Assembly: GCA_037440405.1 (NCBI GenBank)
Contig: JBBIUE010000012.1
Coordinates: forward strand, 1-64,000
Length of the DNA: 64,000 nucleotides
Source: JANMGV01 sp037440405
GTDB lineage: Bacteria > Planctomycetota > Planctomycetia > Pirellulales > Pirellulaceae
Direction of reading: 5' to 3'
A program made the position numbers and the translations under genes. The notes beneath the pieces are model-generated. The model was not told the DNA's origin. It worked only from the letters and a program-made list of their open reading frames with translations, and did not search any database. Shown piece by piece: positions 1-8,863 of this stretch (positions within the stretch are counted from its first letter, which is position 1; the number at the start of each line of letters is the position of its first letter).

Positions 1-300
1 TCGAATATTGATTGGAAGTGGCGATGCCATCACATAGGTGTCAGCGGTAAACATCTTCTTGATATTGATTGTGGTTCCGTAGAGCCACTGCGGTGGATGG
101 GCGCCAATTCCGAGAATCGACCAGCCTTCGTTCCGTTCATAGGTGCTTAACGGTTTTCCTAAAGTTCGAAGGACATCATCTTCGGTATCGCCAACTTGAA
201 TTCCACCGGCGGCTTCGGCAACCCTGGCCATGTGCGCCCGCTCAAGCGTCCCGATGCTTGCAATAAGCAACAGCCAATAAGCAATGATCGTATTGCACAT
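1..300 (-). CDS. secreted hypothetical protein, 3' part cut by the left edge
   Basis: An ATG at 300 opens a minus-strand frame that stays open to base 1, giving the first 100 residues. Residues 1-22 look like a signal peptide (basic-poor start, then a hydrophobic stretch rich in Leu/Ile/Ala). Residues 34-50 read IQVGDTEDDVLRTLGKP. This resembles the 'small-protein-A/SmpA-like' motif, in which a short periplasmic domain begins with a G-x-[ST]-x-x-[DE]-V-x-x-x-L-G-x-P helix; that assignment is an inference. The family cannot be settled because the C-terminus lies outside the window. The region upstream of its start carries no clear ribosome-binding site. Confidence 0.55.
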   Translation of the reverse strand, partial: MCNTIIAYWLLLIASIGTLERAHMARVAEAAGGIQVGDTEDDVLRTLGKPLSTYERNEGWSILGIGAHPPQWLYGTTINIKKMFTADTYVMASPLPINIR

Positions 301-326
301 ATGGATCCCTGAAAGACGAACTATTA

Positions 327-509
327 TTAGACAGAGTCGCTCAATATCACGTGGAAGAAAACTCTGCCTTTTAAGTCTACGTTGTGAATGTACCAATGTT
401 GCGACTTACAGTCAATTCCATAGACTGCTGACATTCGTGGAATGTTAGACAGAGTCGACTGGGGTTTAGGCAGATGGATGATAGGCAGATGGATGTTAGG
501 CAGAGTCAG
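327..509. repeat. TTAGRCAGA short-repeat group
   Basis: Five copies of a TTAGRCAGA-type unit lie within 183 bases. TTAGACAGAGTCG occurs at 327-339 and 445-457. TTAGGCAGATGGATG is at 466-480, ATAGGCAGATGGATG at 481-495 and TTAGGCAGAGTCAGT at 496-510. The last three are a 15-bp tandem array; the first two are dispersed copies sharing the same core. No dyad symmetry was seen inside the unit. Confidence 0.7.
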
Positions 510-942
510 TGGGAGGCGGAGGAGAATCCTCGGGAAAGCGATGTTGATCAAACTCCAAGACCCAAGCTGATTGATCTTGCTCGGGGAAAAATTGAGATCG
601 CTCCATTTCGCGAAGCGGACTATAGAATACTTACGTGACATGAGCGACATTTGTCCCTTGCCTTTAGCAACTGGCCGCAGCTGTCACGTAAAACCGCAGC
701 AACGGATACCTAAAGCATATGTCAGTGACCTGACATTATCCCCTGCTGACTCTGCGGTTAATCTCGTGTTTCATGTTGGTTGAATGCTCTATTTTCTCCA
801 ATTCGCTCGTGATCAGTCGGGACGGTGGGTGCACCCAGAACACCTAGGCGATCAGGATGTCGATTGCTTTTTAACCCGCCTGGCGGTCGAACGACGAGTA
901 ATGGATTGCACTCAAGACTAGGTTCTTTCTGCTCTGCTGTTT

Positions 943-1001
943 TGGCGAGATGGTGCCAGCTACAGCCGAATGGCGAGATGATGCCAGCTACAGCCGAATG
1001 G
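943..1001. repeat. 28-bp tandem duplication, GCTGGC core
   Basis: Bases 943-970 and 971-998 are the same 28-bp unit with one mismatch, followed by three bases of a third copy. On the minus strand the unit contains GCTGGCACCATCTCGCC. A similar core recurs in the 22-bp array at 24974-25039. Confidence 0.75.
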
Positions 1002-1029
1002 TACAGACCACTGATTGGGCCTTCGCTCT

Positions 1030-1160
1030 GACGAAGGAGTTGTAACGCTTTGTCTTGAAGATTGAGCTGCAGATTCTGTGCGTATTGATCAACCGTCTGG
1101 CCGTCGACTCCAGGTGCGTTGTATCGTTTCAGCGGGCAGAACGCTGATGTTTCGTTCCAG
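1030..1160 (-). pseudogene. group II intron reverse transcriptase/maturase, short relic
   Basis: One minus-strand frame reads APGVDGQTVDQYAQNLQ followed by LNLQD. This matches the conserved N-terminal block of group II intron reverse transcriptases (GAPGVDGxTVxxFxxNLxxNLxxL), which precedes the catalytic palm. The similarity covers only about 30 residues. The reading frame upstream is interrupted by stops and the downstream part runs into the 28-bp tandem repeat. No intron domain V/VI structure was recognised. It is best read as a decayed fragment of a retroelement. Confidence 0.5.
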
Positions 1161-1420
1161 CATGCACAGACTTTGGGCAGATTCTGACAGGAGCAAAGCC
1201 TATTCCCATTGATAACTTTGTGGAGCTCAATACCATTCCAGGGTGGGATAGCTAGTCCCTAACTTTCATTCTCACTACCTTTCTGTTTACGCTTCAACCG
1301 AACTTCGGCCACCTTTCTGGGAAGGACCGCGCTTTATATCACTGTTGCAAAACTCGATACAGGGCCACTGTCCAAGAGTTAACCTGGCTAGATTCGTCCA
1401 CGTTCGTCTTTCAACCATTC

Positions 1421-2098
1421 TCAGTCCACAGAAGGAACGCTGGGTTCGGGACGTTCCGGGTAGTCAGGAATCTTTTCACCCAACACGATATCTCTTCTCA
1501 CAGTCCAAACCCCGGACTCATCGCGAGTCGGGGAAGTGATTCCCAGCCCTCCCCGACCGAGAACAAGTTCTTGCCGTTTTTGCGAGGTTAGCCGAGGATC
1601 ATCTTCAAACATGATGTCGTCAATGTAATACGTACAGCGTCCCACCTCGATAACATGCATGTGCACGTGAGCCGGCAGATCAGAATTTGGATAGCCTGCA
1701 GGGCGAATGGAATCAAAACCATACTCTCCCCGATCATCCGTTACTGCCCAACCTCGCAGTCGTCCGTGCCGAAAAGCCTCTTGCCCTCTGAACTTCCCGT
1801 CCGGCAAATACAATCCCTCCGCATTGGTGTGATACGCATAAACTATTACGCCTGGAATTGGATTGCCCAGCTTGTCGAAGACGGTTCCGCGAATTTGCAT
1901 TGGCTGTCCGGGCTCGTCTTTAGGCGCAATCTTAACGATCGAGTCCAAGGAATCCGGCAACCCCTCGAAAACTGCTTCGCAACCCTCACAGGGAAGCCCA
2001 ACTATTGGCTCCCTCTGGCGGTCAGTATTGCTGATTTGGACTGTGGCATTACATCCAACCACGCACACCAACATCAGAGGAATTGGGAATCGAATCAT
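1421..2098 (-). CDS. intradiol ring-cleavage dioxygenase-like lipoprotein
   Basis: The 225-residue product starts at the ATG at 2098, which puts a lipoprotein signal peptide at the N-terminus (hydrophobic stretch ending CVVGC, about residues 12-16). An earlier in-frame start would add 35 basic residues ahead of the signal and is unlikely. The core matches the intradiol dioxygenase fold (protocatechuate 3,4-dioxygenase beta type). It has a GTVxDxxGxPIPG strand, an AYHTNAEGLY block carrying the first iron-ligand Tyr, an RGW...TDDRGEYGFDSIRPAGYP block carrying the second Tyr, and an HVHMHV block carrying the His ligands. Classic members act on catechols using Fe(III). Many planctomycete lipoproteins of this fold have no known substrate. 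Neighbours give no catabolic pathway. Confidence 0.8.
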   Translation of the reverse strand: MIRFPIPLMLVCVVGCNATVQISNTDRQREPIVGLPCEGCEAVFEGLPDSLDSIVKIAPKDEPGQPMQIRGTVFDKLGNPIPGVIVYAYHTNAEGLYLPDGKFRGQEAFRHGRLRGWAVTDDRGEYGFDSIRPAGYPNSDLPAHVHMHVIEVGRCTYYIDDIMFEDDPRLTSQKRQELVLGRGGLGITSPTRDESGVWTVRRDIVLGEKIPDYPERPEPSVPSVD

Positions 2099-2390
2099 AG
2101 CTTCTCTTGAATGCCGAATGGCGTCGCTTATTAGACGGCGGGCAATTTTCGGGCGGACGCTGCCACGCATTTCAGTACACTTCGCAATTGACACGAGCTT
2201 CAAAGGTTGACCGCAGCTTCAGCGATGGACGGTTCCAGGACTTTGCTCATGCAATCCATGACGACTCCGAGCCCTTGCGAAAGGCAAACTGACTATTTTC
2301 GCTCGCGTCGACAAAAATGGGGCCGTTCTTCGAATGCGCGGCAACTCGGCGAGTGCTTTCCGGCATGGCGTCTGGTGGGCCTGCAAAGAG

Positions 2391-2464
2391 TAGCGGAGGA
2401 GGGATTCGAACCCCCGACACGCGGATTATGATTCCGCTGCTCTAACCAACTGAGCTACTCCGCC
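2391..2464 (-). tRNA. tRNA-Met (anticodon CAT)
   Basis: The minus strand folds into a full cloverleaf of 74 nt. The acceptor stem is GGCGGAG/CTCCGCT with a G-U first pair. The D arm is GCTC-AGTTGGTTA-GAGC. The anticodon stem is GCGGA/TCCGC with loop ATCATAA (anticodon CAT), and the T arm is GGGGG-TTCGAAT-CCCTC. The discriminator base is A and CCA is not encoded. The general sequence is that of an elongator tRNA-Met; a CAT anticodon could also be a lysidine-modified Ile tRNA, but the acceptor and body match Met better. Confidence 0.95.
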
Positions 2465-3282
2465 AACGTGGACAAAAGTCTACAACCTGCGCCGTGCCGA
2501 TCAAGCCCAATCTGGGGGTTGGGTGACGAAAGGAAGGGTCTGCTCCAACGGTATTACCGTTCAAAAAAACATCAACTTATCGCTCAAGCAAGAGAACTTG
2601 TCCCAAAAACTGGTTCGCGCGATGACGCTTCGAGCTTTTATCGTCCCTTTTCATTGAACTTCATTCCTCGTGATCCACTAAAGCTTCAACGAATCGGCGG
2701 TTGAATGATCTGGCCCCGCGAACTGCACCAAACGCCCAAAACCAGTGCTCGCGCACGACGGATTCTTCACGCTTTTCAACTTGCCAAAGTACTCTTATTG
2801 AACAGACCAGATTCGCGGACATCATTTGCGTAGGCGATCGGCATGCAAGTAGCGACCAGTCATACTCCGCAGCGTGAAAGAGTACTGCGCATCGTATCAC
2901 TCACGAACATTTCGGACTGGGATACGTTTCCCGATCGCTTACCCCACCTCGATATCATGGGTCTGATGGATCAACTTTATCGACGGGACCATTCGCCTTA
3001 TACGGGTTCTTTGGCTGAGTGTGGATATGCCCTCGCTTGTGCTTCCAACTCGACAATTCGGACTGTTTGTATTGATTCACTACTCTGAGAAAGGTGTTTT
3101 TTACTTCGCGCCGAGCGCTTACGGAAATACGCGGATGCGGAAATTGCGCACGATGCGGGAATGAATCTGGTTGACAATCGCTTGGTTCCAAACAGACAAT
3201 ACCAGCGTTCGATGAATTCTTGACACACTCAGTCGTTCTCGATTCGAAGATTCTGCAACATCCATTTGGGAGGAAAGCGGAG
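2465..3282. other. intergenic stretch, no gene recognised
   Basis: About 0.8 kb between the tRNA and the SBP56 gene. Frames on both strands are short and without ribosome-binding sites. One minus-strand frame at 2661-2900 contains REHWFWAFGAVRGARSFNRR, which has some protein character but matches nothing I recognise. A ggagga-type ribosome-binding site for the SBP56 gene closes the stretch (about 3270-3275). Confidence 0.5.
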
Positions 3283-4758
3283 ATGTCAAATTCTTATCAA
3301 CCGGATCGTCGCCAGTTTATCAAGCGAACAGCAACCACTGCGATCGTTGCGTCGGTTGGCGCCTCTCGAACTTTTGGCAGCGCGACATTCAATCGGTTCG
3401 AAAACGATGACTCGGTCTGTTGCGATCGGACTTTTGCCACCGTTGCTGAAGCGATGGCTTCGCCTCCTGAAAAGGTTGCCTATGTCCCCGCAATCTACAC
3501 TGGTTCGAATATCCATCACCCAGACTACTTAGCGACGATCGATCTTGACATCGAATCCAAGACCTATGGCCAGATCGTCCATCGATTGCCGATGCCGTCT
3601 GTTGGTGACGAACTTCATCACTTTGGCTGGAATTCGTGTAGCAGTTGCCATGGCCAGGATCAAGCCAATCGACGTTTCATCATCTTGCCGGGAATTGCGT
3701 CCAGTCGGATTCACATTGTAGACACAAGGGATCCGTTGGCACCGACCATGCACAGGGTGATCGAGCCCTCAGAAGTGAAGTCGAAGACGGGTTTGTCGGC
3801 TCCTCACACGGTGCACTGTTTGGCTTCGGGTGAGATCATGATTTCGATGCTCGGGGATGCGGATGGGAATGCACCGGGTGGCTTCATGCTGCTTGACCAG
3901 AATTTCGAAATTTTGGGGCGGTGGGAAAAAGACTCTGCCGGAATGAAGTTTAACTACGATTTTTGGTACCAGCCGCGCCACAATGTAATGATCAGCAGCG
4001 AATGGGCGGCACCGAAGACAGTATCTAGGGGTTTTCATCCCGAGGAAGTTGCCGAGGGTAAGTACGGCAAGCAATTGCATTTTTGGGACTGGGAGCAACG
4101 GAAGATCGCGCAATCAATCGATCTGGGTGAGAAGGGATTGATCCCGTTGGAAGTTCGGTTCCATCACAATCCAGATAGTGTTCATGGGTTCGTGGGAGCG
4201 GCGTTGAGCAGCACGATTTGGCACTGGCATAAGCCGGGAGACAAATGGGCTGCTGACAGCGTCATCGCTGTGGAATCTATTCCAGTGGACGGTTGGCCCT
4301 TTCCGGTACCGGGACTGATCACGGATTTAGTCCTGTCGCTCGACGATCGATACCTTTATTTTTCCAATTGGTTGCATGGAGACGTGCGGCAGTACGATGT
4401 CTCCGATCCTTATCATCCAAGGTTGGTTGACCAGATATGGCTGGGAGGTGTTCTCGGCAAAGGTCGCGACCTTCGAGGCAAAAAGCTGTCTGGTGGTCCG
4501 CAGATGCTGCAATTGAGTCTGGACGGCAAAAGACTCTATCTGACCAATTCATTGTACGGTCCGTGGGACAAGCAGTTCTATCCCGATATGGAGAAGTCCG
4601 GTTCGTATCTACTAAAGATCGATTGCGATAACGAAAAAGGCGGAATGAAGCTCGATGAGTCTTTCTTTATCGACTTCGGCATGGAGCCCAACGGACCAGC
4701 ACGAGCGCACGAAATCCGCTTCGCCACGGGAGATAGCACTTCGGATATCTGGACTTGA
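3283..4758 (+). CDS. selenium-binding protein 56 family (methanethiol oxidase-like), Tat-exported
   Basis: The 491-residue protein starts at the ATG at 3283, just after GGGAGGAAAGCGGAG. Residues 8-14 are DRRQFIK, a twin-arginine signal, followed by a hydrophobic h-region to about residue 32. The mature part is a full-length SBP56: CCDRTFATVAEAMASP with PPEKVAYVPAIYTG (residues 46-73), the ELHHFGWNSCSSCHG block (110-124) with the conserved CxxC pair, repeated HxxHxxP beta-propeller motifs, and a C-terminus ending TSDIW as in the family. Bacterial members oxidise methanethiol to formaldehyde, H2S and H2O2 and bind copper; exported members are known. Substrate here is inferred. No copper-maturation partner lies next door. 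Confidence 0.9.
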   Translation: MSNSYQPDRRQFIKRTATTAIVASVGASRTFGSATFNRFENDDSVCCDRTFATVAEAMASPPEKVAYVPAIYTGSNIHHPDYLATIDLDIESKTYGQIVHRLPMPSVGDELHHFGWNSCSSCHGQDQANRRFIILPGIASSRIHIVDTRDPLAPTMHRVIEPSEVKSKTGLSAPHTVHCLASGEIMISMLGDADGNAPGGFMLLDQNFEILGRWEKDSAGMKFNYDFWYQPRHNVMISSEWAAPKTVSRGFHPEEVAEGKYGKQLHFWDWEQRKIAQSIDLGEKGLIPLEVRFHHNPDSVHGFVGAALSSTIWHWHKPGDKWAADSVIAVESIPVDGWPFPVPGLITDLVLSLDDRYLYFSNWLHGDVRQYDVSDPYHPRLVDQIWLGGVLGKGRDLRGKKLSGGPQMLQLSLDGKRLYLTNSLYGPWDKQFYPDMEKSGSYLLKIDCDNEKGGMKLDESFFIDFGMEPNGPARAHEIRFATGDSTSDIWT

Positions 4759-4964
4759 ATTTGGAGTCCAGCGAGTAACCCCTTGGGCATCGGGGGGCTT
4801 CCGAACACTGGTGATGAAGGGGAGCGGCTGTCATGGAAATACCATCCGCAGCGTGCGAGGAGGATCCGTGCTTGGTACCTCTCCCGCGTTTCGGGCTGGT
4901 CCATTTTCAGCCGCCAAACTCCTTACTCCGATGTTCGCAAATGAACGTCGAGAGTACCGACCAC

Positions 4965-6965
4965 CTAGGGCTGTTCTTCCGTCGAATCGAACGCTGGCAA
5001 GTGTGCTCGCGAACTGGCGATGACGATTTCGAGCTGATGTTGATCGAAGAATTCTGCGATCCAGGATTCTGCGGCTCGCCATTCATCGACCGCGCGGGCG
5101 GCTGCTATGAGTTCGGCTTCGAGCTTCTTGATATTGTCGAGCAGAACACGGCGAGCATTGCTGTCCGTAGATGCGTCACGGGCTTGGCGAACATTGCCAA
5201 GCTGCTGATTCAGCCAGGTCTGATATGTGACCAGCCGCTGAAACAGTTGGCTCGCACCCGCAGCATCGATAGCCAAGCCGTTGGGAACCGAATCACTGAA
5301 GTAGAATACGCCGATTTGAAAACGCCAAATTCGTCCGGGGGTCGATTGGATGATGACAGCGATCTTGCCCGGTACTGTGTCGTTTAGTATCTCGATTTTC
5401 TGCTCAGAACGCCCAGAAAATTCGGCGGAAGCAGGAACAATCTTCCAACCAGCCACCGGAACGACTCGCACCCGACCAATTGAATTTCGATTGACCGGCC
5501 CAAATTCGTAGCGTAACTGAACACGCATTCCTGATTGGACAAGTTGGACCAATTCGATGCGGCTTCCTCCAAGGGCTTCTGAAGTTGTTTCCTGTAGCGA
5601 ATCATTATTGTTTCTCGATGCAACATCCGAATCGGCTAAGGAGCCTTCATCCATTTCAGCGTCACTTGAAGTGTCGGGCGATTCCCTCTCGTCGGCAGAA
5701 TTGACCGAACGTACGGAACCTCGCACGATGTCGTCTAATGTCGGGACCTGAATTGGGTCCGCTGATTCGTACGAGATCGTGGAGCCTGCACCCAGCGATG
5801 CAAAAAATGAGTCCATACGATATTGCAAATCCACATCGCCACTTGCCAATTCCCTCGACAGCATGCTCTGGAGATCGCCAGTTTCTTCGAGCCCTGAGTA
5901 GTCGATTTCGGCCTCAGCACTGTCGACGAGCTGCGGCACCGGCTGGCCGGTTACGTTGTCCGGAGCACTCGTTTCAGACGTTGTATAGGTAGCAAGAGTC
6001 TCGGGTTTTGGCGGCGAATTCGCCGGATCGCGAGTGGCCATTCGCCAAACGAAGATCGCAGCAACGATCAATGCGACGCTCGATAATCCCAAAATGAGCG
6101 GCCGATTCATTAAACGCTTGATCGCCGTGGGACCAAGAAGTCCCACGACTTGTTTCGTCCCCCCAGCATTTTCGCCGCGCAATATCTTCTTCGACGATCG
6201 AACTGCAGAGTATGATTTTGGTCGGTCAGCCTTTGGCGTTGTTTTATCGCGCAGACTCGCGTCATTTTTGGAATGTTGTTGAGATTGAGTTCGTCTGAAG
6301 AGCCATTTCTCGAACCCTTCTTCCCTTTGGGATAGCGTTGATGAAGAGTTGGATTCGCGAGCAGTTTGGATGCTAGTCGGCGAGTATGCACCTCGATTCC
6401 CGCTATATGATTTCGCAAATTCAGACGGCAGGACTTGCATGACGCAGTACAAGTTGCCGGATTGATCAACACACACATGGTATGTAGTAATGTTCTCGAT
6501 GATAGTTGAATCGTATTTGCTTGCCATTCGCTCCCACTGATTTCGCCAGTCATCGAGAATCAACTGCGGTGGCTCGCCCCATCGATCCAATAGCTCGGCG
6601 ATGGTCGGATGATTTTCAAATGGCATTGCTAGCCATGCGTTCTGGTGCCGCGAAAAGCAATCTCGGCCTTCCAAAGAATCAGCAGTCGAGCCCTGAGGAT
6701 GAGTAAGGTCATCATCCAAGATTCCATTTGGCAGTTGGAGAACCCACCAATTGCTAGTTCCGCGGATCAAATAACATCGACGACCCAAAATAGGTCCTAC
6801 GAGGAATCCGGATTCCGTTTCGTTCGGCAACATGGAAGCGTTTGCCTGGAGGAGACAATCAAGCGTTTGAAGTGCTTCGCTATCGCTCAGGAATCCACCG
6901 CTCATCGGCGCATCATGATTTGCAGAATCGCTTGCGTCTGTAGTCGGAGACTTTTGGGAGGCCAC
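4965..6965 (-). CDS. hypothetical single-pass membrane protein
   Basis: A 666-residue protein with a GTG start at 6965, supported by AGGAG seven bases upstream. Layout: a cytoplasmic N-terminal domain (residues 30-185, with GFLVGPILGRRCYLIRG and a Trp-rich segment), a low-complexity Ser/Gln/Lys linker (195-285), one transmembrane helix (about 289-308), then a Ser/Thr/Asp/Glu-rich linker and a C-terminal region. The C-terminus has a beta-rich part (about 480-560) followed by a helical tail predicted to pack as a coiled coil (about 570-650). No catalytic motif was recognised. The arrangement suggests a cytoplasm-to-periplasm anchor or sensor, but that is inference from topology only. It stands alone and is divergent from the porin gene. 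Confidence 0.75.
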   Translation of the reverse strand: MASQKSPTTDASDSANHDAPMSGGFLSDSEALQTLDCLLQANASMLPNETESGFLVGPILGRRCYLIRGTSNWWVLQLPNGILDDDLTHPQGSTADSLEGRDCFSRHQNAWLAMPFENHPTIAELLDRWGEPPQLILDDWRNQWERMASKYDSTIIENITTYHVCVDQSGNLYCVMQVLPSEFAKSYSGNRGAYSPTSIQTARESNSSSTLSQREEGFEKWLFRRTQSQQHSKNDASLRDKTTPKADRPKSYSAVRSSKKILRGENAGGTKQVVGLLGPTAIKRLMNRPLILGLSSVALIVAAIFVWRMATRDPANSPPKPETLATYTTSETSAPDNVTGQPVPQLVDSAEAEIDYSGLEETGDLQSMLSRELASGDVDLQYRMDSFFASLGAGSTISYESADPIQVPTLDDIVRGSVRSVNSADERESPDTSSDAEMDEGSLADSDVASRNNNDSLQETTSEALGGSRIELVQLVQSGMRVQLRYEFGPVNRNSIGRVRVVPVAGWKIVPASAEFSGRSEQKIEILNDTVPGKIAVIIQSTPGRIWRFQIGVFYFSDSVPNGLAIDAAGASQLFQRLVTYQTWLNQQLGNVRQARDASTDSNARRVLLDNIKKLEAELIAAARAVDEWRAAESWIAEFFDQHQLEIVIASSRAHLPAFDSTEEQP

Positions 6966-6972
6966 AAATTGG

Positions 6973-6977
6973 CTCCT
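6973..6977 (-). promoter_or_regulatory. ribosome-binding site fixing a GTG start
   Basis: AGGAG on the minus strand lies seven bases before the GTG at 6965. It supports that codon as the start of the 666-residue membrane protein over the in-frame ATG twenty codons later. Confidence 0.6.
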
Positions 6978-7253
6978 AGAACGAAAGAATTCGAATGATT
7001 CAGGAAACTTTTTGAATTGGCCGTGCCGATAGTACCGTTTGTAACGGGATTGCAGGTCCTTCCGGACGATTGCATTGTACCGTTTCGCGCGTGTTTGTCA
7101 GGTTTCGTAACCGAATTGAATCGGTTTGGCTGAATACACGCCGCTGAAATCAACCATGGAATCAGATTTTCGAGCAAAGCATCCACGGATGACTTTGGGG
7201 GGATGTGGCGTTGCACGAAGCAACGTCGCGAAGATGCCGCTGGAGATGTATCA

Positions 7254-8729
7254 ATGAAGTTGCTCAAACGCTGGCTACGAGTTTTGTCTGCGGGCCTAGT
7301 GGTTCTGATCGCCGTCGATCACACCCATGCCCAATTCGCGTCTCGGCACTGTGAAAGCGGCTGCACGGGTTGTGCGGACCCAAGCTGTGGTGTCCCAGAC
7401 GGGTGCGATTCGTCTGGCTGCGATGGCTGCAGTTCCGGCGGACTCTTCGGAGGCCGTGGCTTGGGTGGCGGTCGAATGATGTTCGGGGGCGGCGGAGTTC
7501 TGGGCAATTGCCAGAGCTGTGGTGGCTACGACATGTGCGGTCCGCAAGGAATATGTGGCTCTTGCATGATGCTCGGTGGAGGTGCCTACCCGGGAGGGCT
7601 CGGACCAAACAACTGCTACGATTTTGCAGCCATGAATGGTGACCCGATGTGCCGCTTCTGCGGCTATCAAGGGTGTGTTCGCTGTGGATGGGGTCTTGGG
7701 TTGATCGCTCGATCGCGCCTGGGAAATCTTGCACGCTTCCTTCTTCCTTATGGTGAAGGAGGCGTCGCGACGCCACGTTGGTTCGATTTATCTGCAGAAG
7801 CGGTCGTCTTGAAGAGAGAGCGTGGTCCTGGAGCCTTCAATTATTCATCGCTCGGTGCCGGTTCTGGCATTTTCGTACTCGACAATAACAGCATCGACAT
7901 GGATGGCTATCGAGCCGGATTAGGCTTGCAAGGAAATTTGCAACTCGGTGTCGCAACCAGCTTGGAGGCCGTCTACTTTGGACTGAACCGATGGACAGAG
8001 AATGCAGTTGCCGTCGACAATCCCGATGGAGCGGCTAATCTCTTCTCTTTCATCAGTGCCTTTGGATTGGATCCGTTGAACGGGTTTGATGATTCCGACC
8101 GTTCGCTCACGCACACTCTCAACTATCGTTCCGAACTACACAACGGTGAGTTCAACCTTCGCAAACGCTGGGCAGGAAAATATCGTTGGTTCCAGGGGTC
8201 GTGGCTGATGGGTATTCGTTACCTTGACCTCGATGAAACTTTGACGTTCGATGCAGTTGGCCAGAACAACAACGCAGCTTCGGGAAACCAACCACGTTTC
8301 TTCCAATACCGAACGAACACTCGCAACTCGCTAACCGCGTTCCAAGTGGGCGGAGATCTGTGGCTGAATGTTATTCCGGGCATCAAGGCAGGGGTCGAGG
8401 CCAAGTACGCCATCGGTGGCAATCAAGCTCAACAAGATACTTTGATCAATGGAAATTCATTGGTTGACTTTGCTGAGTTTGCAAGCACCACGCGAAGCGC
8501 CTACATCGCTCAATTGAACTTCCCGGTCGTCTACCGACTGAACTATAGCTGGGCCTTCCGAGGGAGCTACCAGCTCATGTACATCGACAACTTAGCCTTG
8601 GCCGCAGACAACTTCAATGCATCGCCACCGCCACTCATTTTGCCTGGATCTGTTCGCAATGTTGTTGTGAACAGCGATGCAGAAGTGTTCTACTCGGGAT
8701 TCACTGCCGGAGCTGAGTTCACCTGGTAG
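7254..8729 (+). CDS. BBP7-family outer-membrane beta-barrel protein, Cys/Gly-rich N-terminus
   Basis: A 491-residue protein starting at the ATG at 7254, with TGGAG upstream. Residues 1-26 form a signal peptide (KLLKRWLR, hydrophobic core, cleavage after HAQ). Residues 33-145 are strikingly rich in Cys and Gly, with repeated CxxC-type spacings such as CTGCADPSCG and CGYQGCVRCGW. The rest is a barrel of alternating strands, with PRWFDLSAEAVVLKRE near its start and a terminal strand ending GAEFTW, a typical aromatic barrel end. This matches the planctomycete BBP7 (DUF1551) porin family. The Cys-rich part probably lies in the periplasm or on the surface and may be disulfide-linked (inference). 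Confidence 0.85.
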   Translation: MKLLKRWLRVLSAGLVVLIAVDHTHAQFASRHCESGCTGCADPSCGVPDGCDSSGCDGCSSGGLFGGRGLGGGRMMFGGGGVLGNCQSCGGYDMCGPQGICGSCMMLGGGAYPGGLGPNNCYDFAAMNGDPMCRFCGYQGCVRCGWGLGLIARSRLGNLARFLLPYGEGGVATPRWFDLSAEAVVLKRERGPGAFNYSSLGAGSGIFVLDNNSIDMDGYRAGLGLQGNLQLGVATSLEAVYFGLNRWTENAVAVDNPDGAANLFSFISAFGLDPLNGFDDSDRSLTHTLNYRSELHNGEFNLRKRWAGKYRWFQGSWLMGIRYLDLDETLTFDAVGQNNNAASGNQPRFFQYRTNTRNSLTAFQVGGDLWLNVIPGIKAGVEAKYAIGGNQAQQDTLINGNSLVDFAEFASTTRSAYIAQLNFPVVYRLNYSWAFRGSYQLMYIDNLALAADNFNASPPPLILPGSVRNVVVNSDAEVFYSGFTAGAEFTW

Positions 8730-8790
8730 CCAACAGCAGCATCGGCCGAGAAGCCCTTTCCATCAAATTCCCTGATCATTCTCCCGTGAA

Positions 8791-8818
8791 AAGCCGGACA
8801 CTGTGTCCGGCTTTTTTT
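8791..8818 (+). terminator. rho-independent terminator after the porin gene
   Basis: A perfect 10-bp stem AAGCCGGACA/TGTCCGGCTT with a three-base loop is followed by seven T. Read on the minus strand the same hairpin is followed by four T, so it may also work weakly for the convergent rsmG. Confidence 0.9.
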
Positions 8819-8863
8819 GTTGCGACGACAATCGGAGACCGCGTCAGGACGGCCTCTCCCTCG

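Larger units (their letters stand above)
301..1420. other. gene-poor intergenic stretch with repeats and a reverse-transcriptase relic
   Basis: About 1.1 kb without a convincing intact gene. It contains the TTAGRCAGA repeat group (327-509), a 28-bp tandem duplication (943-998) and a short minus-strand relic of a group II intron reverse transcriptase (about 1030-1160). The open frames here are short, lack ribosome-binding sites, and read as unordered Arg/Ser/Pro-rich text. The stretch looks like a graveyard of decayed mobile DNA. Confidence 0.6.

Noticed and set aside
327..650. 107-codon minus-strand frame spanning the TTAGRCAGA repeats
   Set aside because: The Leu-Pro-Ile-His pattern is a product of the 15-bp repeat; no ribosome-binding site and no family.
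1655..2110. 151-codon plus-strand frame
   Set aside because: Lies antisense to the intradiol-dioxygenase-like gene, whose motifs are unmistakable.
2661..2900. Minus-strand frame with a WFWAFGAVRGARSFNRR segment
   Set aside because: Some protein character, but no start site, no family and odd composition elsewhere in the frame.
4759..4964. Terminator after the SBP56 gene
   Set aside because: GC-rich stretches are present but no stem followed by a T-run.
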